A program made the translations under genes and the position numbers. DNA of 32,188 bases, from positions 1-32,188 of the IMG/VR virus record IMGVR_UViG_3300011254_000319; one strand, given 5' to 3'. Position 1 is the stretch's first letter. Every line of letters starts with the position of its first letter. The notes below the pieces were generated by a model, which saw only the letters and a list, made by a program, of their open reading frames with translations, was not told the DNA's origin and ran no database searches. Below are positions 9,001-15,470 of the stretch, piece by piece. The stretch comes from a virus.

Positions 9001-10980
9001 TACTTTTAAATCTTTTAACTTATTATTTAAAAACGCCTCTGAACTATTAGGATTTAGTTTACCACTTATTATTTTACTTATAGTTTTTATCTCTTGGGCG
9101 GATTGATTTTTTACATTACCAGCAACACCTGTTGTTAAAGAGCTTATAAAACCAGTACCTCCTGCTTTAAAAAGCTGTTGTCCATCTATATTAGCTCCAG
9201 TTGCGCCTGATTGTATAATTTCTTGCAAAACCTCAGTAATAGACTCTGTTAAACTGTTTTGTGTATTAGCTACAGCGCCATTTGCTACTTTCTTTAAAAA
9301 ATTTTTATAACCACCTCTAAGCATAGACTTAGCGCTTGCAAAAGTAAATGCTTTAAGTGTTTTACCTGCGCTAAATCTTTCTAATTGCCCAGCAATAAAC
9401 CCGCCGCCGACAGCTTTAGCCTCCAAATTGGACAGGAACTTATCGTCTTTAAGTATTTCAGCTAGTTGTTCTATTGTTGGAGATTCACCATCAGGTATTT
9501 CAAATCTTTTTCTAGCCTCAACATCTATACCTTGGCTATATATGTCCGCACCTATTTGGGCTCCACTTGAAATTCCATATGTTGCCCATGCTAATGCCAT
9601 TTGAGGTAATTGCTCTCCCGCTAGTGCAATTGCATTAGAAACGATATCCTCTCCGGCCATTATTTTATCGAACTCGCCTTCATCCCATTGTGATAAAACA
9701 AGTTGTTTTTCTTGTATCTCGCCAAGTCTTTTTCCTACCTTACTATATTCCTTACCTATATAACTATCTTTATTATCAGGTTGACCAAAGGCTTCTTTAA
9801 AATCAGCAAAAGTACCTTCTTTATATTCATTACCAGCAACGATCGTTCTCCACATACGTTCTCCTTCCCAACCTACACCCTGTTTAGGTATAAATTTCCA
9901 CGAGCCTGACAGATTCTGTTTATCTGTTATCCAAACACCTTCTATATTGTCGTCAGCGTATTGATCTACACGCTTTTGCAGGTTTTCTAAATGTTTTTCT
10001 TTTTCAACTTGATAACCTAAATAACCACGAACGCCCGCGTCTTCTAAACTATTACCAACTTGTCTGAAGGTATTGTAAGCGTTTTCTACTGCATTAGAAA
10101 AAGTCTGCATACCTGCTATCCCTGAAGTTAAAGAGTAATCTTTAAACTTAAGTAGGTTAGGGCTATCTTTACCTTGAATAAACCTTTTATACGATGGTCC
10201 TTGTAGCTCTTCTACCTTATTGTTAAAAGCGGCATTTATTGCTTGAAACTCTTTGTCTTTTGCTAACTCTGTATTTATATTTTTATTATAAAAATCGCTA
10301 GCTTTAGATTTTAATTCATCTATAGCTTCATCTGTAACGTTATTAGGGTCATCTAGCCCCATTTCCTGCTTTAGCTTATTAGCGTATTGTGTAGTTTTTT
10401 CTTGAATACCCGGCGCTATTTTTGGTAAGATTTCACTTTGTATTACCGGATTATTATTTTGAAAGTCTGAAATAATATTATTATAAAATGTAGATGTAAT
10501 ACCTTCATCATCAAAATCTAACGTCCCAAATTCAGTTTTAGGTAGAGATTTTAATTTAGAATTATATATATTAGTTACTTCTTCAGATATTTTATCGTCG
10601 TATTTTGATCCAGGAGTTAACTCTTCTAAATAATTAGTTATATCTTCTTCTTCTTTTATAGTTACCTCTCTATCTAACTCTTCTTTATATTGATTAGGAC
10701 TTAATGGCTTGTAACCAAAGCTAGACCTAATTTTATTGTATTTTTCTAAGTCCAAAGAACCATTTGCCAAGCTGTATTCCGTATTTTTTGGTGCTTGATT
10801 TACCGACGGGGCAGTCGCACCCTGTACACCGTCTTTTTGCTTTTTTAGCGGCTCTTCTCCAACTGGCGTTAAACCGTTAAGTTCAATAATTTTATCTAAA
10901 GTAGTATTCTTACTTTTAGCTAGTTTAGTAAGTTGATCTTCTGTAACTAATTTACCGTTTTTAAGCTTGTAATCTGGCAT
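3037..10980 (-). CDS. Giant polyvalent internal virion / ejection protein (2647 aa)
   Basis: The N-terminal ~40 residues look LysM-like (LAKSKNTTLDKIIELNGL). Long coiled, Ala/Lys/Glu-rich stretches follow. An HELLH motif (residues 829-833, codons 8482-8496) suggests a zincin-type protease. Glu1510, Asp1539 and Glu1552-Leu-Lys1554 form a PD-(D/E)XK nuclease-like pattern. From about residue 2030 there is a module I recognise from large marine-phage virion proteins (FINWTDNNPLKA; DSFAIASGGATFFRNR; QQSSRTDKIS; LAFANTPAQYARL), apparently interrupted at about 2172-2283 by a separate alpha/beta domain. An acidic DDDDEQE patch and a Lys-rich tail (about 2560-2647) close the protein. Its position after the tail genes and before the lysis cassette suits an ejected internal protein that cuts peptidoglycan-associated proteins or DNA in the host. 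Activities are inferred from motifs. Confidence 0.85.
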   Translation of the reverse strand: MPDYKLKNGKLVTEDQLTKLAKSKNTTLDKIIELNGLTPVGEEPLKKQKDGVQGATAPSVNQAPKNTEYSLANGSLDLEKYNKIRSSFGYKPLSPNQYKEELDREVTIKEEEDITNYLEELTPGSKYDDKISEEVTNIYNSKLKSLPKTEFGTLDFDDEGITSTFYNNIISDFQNNNPVIQSEILPKIAPGIQEKTTQYANKLKQEMGLDDPNNVTDEAIDELKSKASDFYNKNINTELAKDKEFQAINAAFNNKVEELQGPSYKRFIQGKDSPNLLKFKDYSLTSGIAGMQTFSNAVENAYNTFRQVGNSLEDAGVRGYLGYQVEKEKHLENLQKRVDQYADDNIEGVWITDKQNLSGSWKFIPKQGVGWEGERMWRTIVAGNEYKEGTFADFKEAFGQPDNKDSYIGKEYSKVGKRLGEIQEKQLVLSQWDEGEFDKIMAGEDIVSNAIALAGEQLPQMALAWATYGISSGAQIGADIYSQGIDVEARKRFEIPDGESPTIEQLAEILKDDKFLSNLEAKAVGGGFIAGQLERFSAGKTLKAFTFASAKSMLRGGYKNFLKKVANGAVANTQNSLTESITEVLQEIIQSGATGANIDGQQLFKAGGTGFISSLTTGVAGNVKNQSAQEIKTISKIISGKLNPNSSEAFLNNKLKDLKVSFDNGEISEAAYNESADAIKSVRDANASIPKNFSEQSKKEALDLLIQKQELLSEIEGIDPDLATNAKRRIAEINTQLQVISETETDVIQAKKLIKKSGLEGDFTATETDQEFADQIASIKDSKGNRKYSDADIEAGKNSRFGVFIAEDGSIIVNKALAKRANVTTTARHELLHKIILAAVNSSSEGAKKIGSDLMAFVKSELGKSIKGDATNVLSNLEAYKSKAAQQIKANEGKLAKAKEYLEKGSIDQKAYDAVVKSAADAKVQLESNAFEEALTLMSEALANSDLVYNASFMAKVRDFIRRFLQTIPGAYGNIDLADGKATFDFIRDYNRLFDKGKFNKAFKEFAQTGTFKSEDIKESTKITPEQKKLNDKVDNLVGPKDADGNYTVTKAEWDTGALFNAYNEIINGTAIDALIMRGIEGDSVYGKSKQDFIDDVKDGITGTIMRFNPEENNSLIGFINSQLGFRKGDVLKKYKKEAGIGGKSIDVAAGETGSIAELVAEETAEDTLDAEAKMLQQEAELNKKPTFLESLPVDQKIEEGKTYQEALENETAERIKRNVQLYDQKVSQNRTISPFIAELKMDISDAFYKPTKKFINEYKGGYEGFLTDFKATLLNNYTTTYLARHPLFRKGILKRVKGQWMPPRKINKNGIFKYEWVDENGKKLKIDRDNAAGRGLTSGPEFIKRNPNINSVIGVNEFVDYHFQDGALRKKKKQNPEDAVARQIASETALEIFQNDLLENGPLTQLFEDRAELLGKILSDNAAITIASDIDRGLIKFSEKSMKQPKIAPIHNKALNILADQGPAAMDTYLETLKDQDVADLVKNYFDNRLWENGLFADAKARNRGLAYENYIKKVIRASKVKDVSVSMIGKKQKVGGDIILSIGKNKIPIELKLNDVAQMSSFTARIADDGTVSFSRKGLDDAAGVKDLKEILSSKDYAAKVKAFQDEGLKFAKDNNLYAEVINGRLVAQKAVFEYLVENGEQAKLNVTVDSNESIVNALYNDKDVYYMDLGNKGLFHLGEDVNKLNTPRLASPVQLYARWTRSSKIDGQDRYTASLRVFPNLTGDINKSTISLSDPANIKDVLNDLNFQEQNIKESNKIDTEINRMIQGVSGIPANEIVSKVRGTKLGKNKKGALFVPYSHEDFLGLMYPLVSKGKQGNADLDFIKQTILTPFAKAEHNITRERLNTAAEFRALKKQINKELGSTSLSKELGKEAIDGFTNEDAIRVWLWDNQQMDIPGLNEKDIAKIKNKVMKNPPLAMYALKLRGLLQGKYPEPGNNWEGGNISYDIQQNLENTRREFHLKTWQENVDKMFSPENKAKLEAAFGPKYVEALNNMLQRMKTGRNRTQNNTRIENALLDYLNGSVAAIMALNTKSALLQQLSNVNFINWTDNNPLKAAQAFANQPQYWRDVVDLLNSDYLRNRRSGLKINVTESELAEAAKSKNKVTAFIGLLGQKGFILTQYGDSFAIASGGATFFRNRLNTYLKESSTPVEELLTYNASPKSFNELGERSGLIYLAINKREAKAYADMNNGEVRNIYIDKNKIASEKELLDTMNELGIETSEGSTYELIDSRFEDFYIGKENMEKVTKALAEKGFKAARYEDGAQVVSEKVESIVVFDKSSISDKKGNIKSSGMSLADAKKQAFQDFSEISEDNQQSSRTDKISMQQASNLGRLFLAFANTPAQYARLTKKATLDLVNGRGDKKTNISKILYYGFVQNLYFSFLQKGLFSMLFDDDDEQEKNPKKAKQAFDMANSAFDSVLRGGGGIGGAAISMVKNLAIKAYEKSQKKQPMYSELAYQTLQVSPPISSKLTKLRQSGSAFDYNMWEIKNRGLALDNPALMAGARGTTAVTNIPLDRLVVKAQNMQNALNSDLETWQRVASALGWQGWELGIVDPKKEGETAKKKEEGKAKAKATRDQKAKEKKEAEEERLSKMTTQEIAYEEYQKRMKRKESGRKAAATRKRNKKSKDSLELEILKRSILKK

Positions 10981-11003
10981 ATTATTTTATTTTATTATTA
11001 AAA

Positions 11004-11020
11004 CCCTATTCCTAAAGGGT
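11004..11020 (-). terminator. Weak hairpin between two internal virion genes
   Basis: A 5-bp inverted repeat (ACCCT/AGGGT) with a 7-nt loop follows the TAG stop of the 349-aa gene on the minus strand and runs into a T/A-rich stretch. It could attenuate transcription before the giant gene, but the stem is short and the T-run is broken by A residues. Confidence 0.25.
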
Positions 11021-11021
11021 A

Positions 11022-12071
11022 CTATGGTGTTTCTACTTGTTCTGCTTCTTGTGGTCCAACAAAATCAGTGTTAAGTCCACTTAATTCTTCGTCTGTTAAA
11101 TATATAGTGTTTTGCTCTATTAAGTCAGGATTAGCTGCTACAGCCTCTTCTGCAGGAACGATACTTAGATTATAAGATCCATTCGGCAGCGTTACTCTTT
11201 TATAGTATTTTTTTGAATCTTTATCAAAGCCGTAAACTACCTCTTCTTCAGATGTAGAAGTTGCACTAGATTTTTTAGATTTACGACCCCCTCCTCGCTG
11301 AGGAGTTACTATGCTGCTATTTATATCTTCTGCTGCAGTTGTTATAATGTTTTGAACTTGTGTTTTTAAATCTGCTAATTTTTCAGTTTTAAACAGTTCA
11401 CTGTCTATATCTATGTTTTCAAACCCTGGTAATAAATCATCTTTAACTAAAGAAATAACATCCGCTTTAGATGCTCCATCAAGAATACTTTTTATTCTAT
11501 TATTAAAAATACCCATTTGGGCTTGACTTAGTGGTGTTTTTGAACCAGCAACCTTGTCTACCATGTCTAATATGCCGTTTGCAGTGTCAATAGCTTTTAA
11601 AGAATAATCAGCTAGCTGAGCATACGGTTTGTATTCTCCGTCAACCTCAAATGTAATGTTGCCAAAATCATCAATATTCATATTAGCTTGCCCTGAATAA
11701 ATATCAGCTAAACCATTTGACTTTCCATTTACATAGTTTGCTTTAGAAACTCTACCGGATTCAACATCATCAAGGTACTGCTGCTGGTTTTCACCAATAG
11801 CCTTTTGCTGTAAAGCTAAGTTTTCTAAATTAGACTTTACTTGATTCATTTCTTGAATATTTTCTAAATAAGCAGGAGATGTTTTTGGTATAAGCTTGTC
11901 TTGAGCTCTAAATGCAGCGTTAGCATATATGTCTCTTTGACGCATTATATACTCACGCTGTTGCTGTTGTTGCTTAGGAGTTAAACCAGCTTGCACAGTC
12001 CCACTTTCTGCTAAACTTAAAAACTGGGCTACTTTTTGCCTGTCTCTTGATAATAATTGTTCTTCTGTCAT
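11022..12071 (-). CDS. Putative internal virion protein (349 aa)
   Basis: No recognised family. The N-terminal third is strongly helical, with a KQQQQQREYIMRQRD stretch and heptad-like repeats. The middle is mixed helical. A Gly/Ser/Lys linker around residues 259-272 precedes a C-terminal segment with a YGFDKDSKKYYKRV strand-like pattern and an acidic end. There is no signal peptide, membrane helix or catalytic motif. It lies between the Gln/Ala-rich 202-aa gene and the giant virion gene, where podovirus-like phages encode internal core or ejection proteins; that context is the only basis for a role. The start has the A/T-only leader typical of this phage. Confidence 0.72.
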   Translation of the reverse strand: MTEEQLLSRDRQKVAQFLSLAESGTVQAGLTPKQQQQQREYIMRQRDIYANAAFRAQDKLIPKTSPAYLENIQEMNQVKSNLENLALQQKAIGENQQQYLDDVESGRVSKANYVNGKSNGLADIYSGQANMNIDDFGNITFEVDGEYKPYAQLADYSLKAIDTANGILDMVDKVAGSKTPLSQAQMGIFNNRIKSILDGASKADVISLVKDDLLPGFENIDIDSELFKTEKLADLKTQVQNIITTAAEDINSSIVTPQRGGGRKSKKSSATSTSEEEVVYGFDKDSKKYYKRVTLPNGSYNLSIVPAEEAVAANPDLIEQNTIYLTDEELSGLNTDFVGPQEAEQVETP

Positions 12072-12086
12072 TTTATTTTAAGTTTA

Positions 12087-12695
12087 TTAACGCATCATAC
12101 CTGGAAGCGCTTGTCCTGCTCCACCTAATATGTTTCCTACTCCACCCAGAACAGATTGTGTCGCGGCGGCTCTAGCTTCGTTAGCTGCGCCTAGTCGTTG
12201 ACCAGCCATACCCATTAGTGTGCTTACTTTGTTTAACTCAGCGGCTCTTGATTGGCCTTCACCTTGTCTCTCTAGTAATTGATTCTGTGCCGCCTGCTGC
12301 ATTTGTGCTGCTTGATTAGATCTTTCCTGTTGACCTATTGATATACCTGCTCTTTCAGCGTTTAAAGACCCTTGATTAGCCATAGCTTGAGCCAAAGCGG
12401 CAATACCTGATCCCCCAGCTGCTCCTTGCATACCAGCCATTGTACTTGCCATTGCTTGCTGTTGTGCTCTATTTGTAAATTCCGCTTGTTGTTGATTTAC
12501 AGTAAGATCTTCATATACATTATCTAAATTAGTATATAGATTTGACGTGTCTAAGTTTTCAAATTGTTGTTGTCTTCTATCAAAAGCTGCTTGAGCTGCT
12601 CTTTGTTCTCTTTTTCTTTTGCCACCTCCAATTAAACCACCGGCTATACCTGCGATTCCTTGAACTCCTGACATTATTGCACCCATTGGTATCAT
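12087..12695 (-). CDS. Gln/Ala-rich internal virion protein (T7 gp14-like in character)
   Basis: A 202-aa protein opening with a hydrophobic Gly-rich segment (GVQGIAGIAGGLIGGG), then a basic turn (KRKREQR), then a long Ala/Gln/Met-rich region with coiled-coil potential, and closing with another Gly/Ala-rich hydrophobic end (VLGGVGNILGGAGQALPG). Small ejection proteins of short-tailed phages, such as T7 gp14, have this kind of composition, with an N-terminal amphipathic or membrane-active Gly-rich segment. That is an analogy, not demonstrated homology. It sits directly upstream of two other presumed internal proteins. Several Met codons (1, 4, 8) near the start leave the exact initiation site uncertain by a few residues. 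Confidence 0.72.
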   Translation of the reverse strand: MIPMGAIMSGVQGIAGIAGGLIGGGKRKREQRAAQAAFDRRQQQFENLDTSNLYTNLDNVYEDLTVNQQQAEFTNRAQQQAMASTMAGMQGAAGGSGIAALAQAMANQGSLNAERAGISIGQQERSNQAAQMQQAAQNQLLERQGEGQSRAAELNKVSTLMGMAGQRLGAANEARAAATQSVLGGVGNILGGAGQALPGMMR

Positions 12696-12726
12696 ATTGT
12701 ATTGCTTTATGTATTATTATTACATG

Positions 12727-13050
12727 CTATTTGCTACTCTCAAATATTTCTGTACCCACTGAAAATAGCTCGGCATATTTTGTTGTATTATTTCTAAATT
12801 GTATTTCTGCATAATAGCCTTTAAGCTGACCCACATGACCAATAGGATCTTTTACGTAAAATACAAAATCATTAGAGGTAGGGGGTTGAACTCCTGTTGC
12901 GGCATTAATTACAATTGTTAAGCCGTTAATAGATGTTATTGGTCCCATTTCAACTGTTTGATTAGTTGTTGTATTTAAGTACCAAGCTATATCTCCAGTT
13001 TGAATGGTAACGGGTAATGGATTTGTAAAGGTTAACGTTATATTTGCCAT
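12727..13050 (-). CDS. Small beta-rich virion/appendage protein (107 aa)
   Basis: A short protein dominated by predicted beta strands, beginning MANITLTFTNPLPVTIQ and ending with GYYAEIQFRNNTTKYAELFSVGTEI. The end motif (GYYAE…F.NN…KAELF.VG.E) is one I recall from small structural proteins of several large marine phages, where it appears with tail or appendage genes. No enzymatic motif is visible. Its ATG shares a base with the stop of the 512-aa gene (TAATG), so the two are translationally coupled and probably work in the same appendage. Possible roles are tail-tip, fibre-connector or neck decoration protein. Confidence 0.72.
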   Translation of the reverse strand: MANITLTFTNPLPVTIQTGDIAWYLNTTTNQTVEMGPITSINGLTIVINAATGVQPPTSNDFVFYVKDPIGHVGQLKGYYAEIQFRNNTTKYAELFSVGTEIFESSK

Positions 13051-14588
13051 TATGGTGTATATGAAATTATGTTGCTTAAGTCTAAATCAAAATCTGTATT
13101 AGTATCACCAGTATTTGATATTACTATATCACATTTTATATTAACAGTTAAACTATTAACTAGTGTTACATCGCTATTAAATATTTCTATCTTATTACCA
13201 TTATCCCTATAAAAATTTATTTGTTGGTCATCAGAAACAGTTATAGCAGGTGAAATTGTTAATGTTGTAGTGGAATCCACGCTAGAAACTTCAGATTCAT
13301 ATGGCGCTAACACGTTTAACAAAGCAATTTTGTCACCAGCTAGTATACCAGTAGTATCGTCAACAGTAAGAGAGGTTACACTTGTTTGATTTCCATCTGC
13401 AGCAGTTATAATTTCTTCAGTGTTACTAAAATCTGAAATTTCAATTTGCTTTAAAACGCTAAATGTTCCCGTGCCGCTAAACGGTGTAATATCGTAATCT
13501 AACTGAATTAACCATATACCAGAAGACTGTGACAAATCTGTAAAAGGATTTTTAGTTAATCCTGCAATATCTCTAAAGGGACTAACAGCAGGCCAGCCTG
13601 ATATAGGGGTTGGCGGATTAGTTTCATCTATTGTAATTCTAACCTCATCTAATTGATCAACAGTAAAAGGATTAGGCAGGTTAATATCAGCTACATAAGA
13701 ACCAGTTATTTCTATAGTATGTGTGATGGGTGGATTGCCATTTGGTAAATCAGGGAAAGTTATATCATAATTGTATTGTCCATTACTGTTTATGTCCTCA
13801 TTATTTATAATTGTTGTTGTTTTTGTACCATCATTCAATGTAGCACTAAAAGTTGTTCCAGGTATACCAACAACAGTAAGTGTTCTTGTTTCTTCAGGGT
13901 TACCTAATGCTGATGTATCAAATATATATCCTGTTATTTTTGGTAATGGATTATAAATTTCACTAGCATTCATACGGGTTATAGCAAGCCTATCTCCTGA
14001 TATGCTTTCGCTTGGATATATATATTTAACGTCATAACTTATACTTGTTATTCTATTTTCAGAATCATAAGTTGGTGTTTGAATTATATTGTAATTACTC
14101 TGATTGCCTTGTACAACCTGTAGCCCTGTTGTGGTTAAATAATATCCTGAATCTGCTGTATAAATTTTGGTAAATAGTGATTCAACTTCACCTTGTGATC
14201 CTGAATTAGAAAACGGAGTATTTGACTCATTAGGGCTGCCATTTACATTTGCGCCCACGTTAGCTGAAAAAAATCCGTCTATAGTAATTTCAGCAACTTC
14301 AGCTGATCCTACAACACACAATGGTATTGTAACATTAGCAGACGGCATAATCGCAGTAGTAACAAAAGTAACTGTACATAAAACATTATTACCATCTTGT
14401 GTAAATGTTACGCTTTGAACATATTGATTAAAAAAGCCTTGCTCTAAACTAAAATCAGCAGCTGTTGCGGTATATCCTGCTAGTGGTGATATTATTATAA
14501 CCGCTGTTAGACTTGTACTAGATATAAAAGAATTTTCTGGTACAGCAAATTGAATATCTGAAAATGTATAATTATTTATTGTTGGCAT
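13050..14588 (-). CDS. Beta-rich tail appendage / fibre-like protein (512 aa)
   Basis: The 512-aa product is rich in Thr, Ser, Asn, Ile and Val and very poor in Lys, Arg and Cys, with alternating hydrophobic strands characteristic of stacked Ig-like or fibre beta-domains. Segments such as TSLTVDDTTGILAGDKIALL and TTTLTISPAITVSDDQQINF look like repeated beta-sandwich motifs found in phage adhesins. There is no signal peptide or catalytic signature. It lies directly after the 1813-aa tail protein and is stop-start coupled to a 107-aa beta protein. A role as host-binding appendage is inferred from composition and position only. Confidence 0.68.
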   Translation of the reverse strand: MPTINNYTFSDIQFAVPENSFISSTSLTAVIIISPLAGYTATAADFSLEQGFFNQYVQSVTFTQDGNNVLCTVTFVTTAIMPSANVTIPLCVVGSAEVAEITIDGFFSANVGANVNGSPNESNTPFSNSGSQGEVESLFTKIYTADSGYYLTTTGLQVVQGNQSNYNIIQTPTYDSENRITSISYDVKYIYPSESISGDRLAITRMNASEIYNPLPKITGYIFDTSALGNPEETRTLTVVGIPGTTFSATLNDGTKTTTIINNEDINSNGQYNYDITFPDLPNGNPPITHTIEITGSYVADINLPNPFTVDQLDEVRITIDETNPPTPISGWPAVSPFRDIAGLTKNPFTDLSQSSGIWLIQLDYDITPFSGTGTFSVLKQIEISDFSNTEEIITAADGNQTSVTSLTVDDTTGILAGDKIALLNVLAPYESEVSSVDSTTTLTISPAITVSDDQQINFYRDNGNKIEIFNSDVTLVNSLTVNIKCDIVISNTGDTNTDFDLDLSNIISYTP

Positions 14589-14603
14589 AATATTTTTATT
14601 TAA

Positions 14604-15470
14604 TTAAGGACAAGTTGGGTTTGACAATTGGTTTATTTGATCTAAATGAGTAACAACACCACTACTATTAACTCTTAATATTTTCCACTCATCGCCAATA
14701 GTTGATAAATCATCCCAAAAATTTTCTTCATAAAGAAGACCAGGACCAACAGAGGTTGGCAGGTTAGAATTATATATACCACAAGAAGCACCTGCGGGTA
14801 CCCATACATCTGAATTGTAGCTAGTCTCATTATAAACCACAGTTCCTATCTGTATAACATTTGTACCTCCTTGATCAGCTCCATAAAAATAACCGTAGCC
14901 TTTAGTATTATCATTTGTTTTACAAGGAAATGAGCCATAATTGCATGTAGGTAGAGAGCTAGCGTAGTAGTCTTCTAGAGCATTTTTATGAGCGCATATT
15001 ATGTCTTCATCTGTAGCAGTTGAGAGTAAATTGTAAGGCGTTATAATTGGCGTACCAAAAGTAGTAGGGCCAGTTTTCTGGCTTGATGCGTACGATGTAA
15101 ACGTTTCAAACCGAGAATTAGGTGCTTCGTTTTGGTAACAAGCTGTTAATGTATTGTATTGTGTCCAAGAAACTATTTGCCCATTGCTATCTAATATCAT
15201 TACGTAATATGCAGATGGAACAACGGTAGGGTTATTAGCGTCTAACCCTGCATGGCTAACTGTTAAGTCAGACATTTGCTCGCCTGCTCCAACAAACAAG
15301 TAAGCCCCAGCGCTAGTGATAGGTTCATTAGTTAGACTGTTGTACATTTGTGTACCGACTTGCAAACCATCCGCTAAAAAATATGAAAAAGCGGTTGCTT
15401 CATTTGTTAAGTTTCCATAATTTTGGTTGTAATTTATATAATAACCTTCAATAGCACATTTAACATCTTG
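14604..15470 (-). repeat. Tandem duplicated C-terminal domain in the 1813-aa tail protein
   Basis: Two divergent copies of one domain, offset by 154 residues. Copy 1 starts near residue 1527 (DVKCAIEGYY, Cys1530) and copy 2 near residue 1681 (DIICAHKNALEDYY, Cys1684). Shared positions include D-x-x-C-A, an aromatic-rich stretch (FSYFLADG versus YGYFYGAD), VGTQMYN versus IGTVVYN, an AGAYLF/AGASCG turn, ILDSNGQIVS versus RVNSSGVVTH, and a terminal Thr-x-Cys/Thr-Cys. Copy 2 carries extra cysteines (CNYGSFPC). Confidence 0.65.

Noticed and set aside
14167-14418. An 83-aa antisense ORF in the 512-aa beta-rich gene, with several similar antisense ORFs elsewhere (13771-13956, 17827-18090, 19249-19494).
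   Set aside because: Antisense shadows with Ser/Leu/Val-rich composition typical of reverse-translated structural genes.
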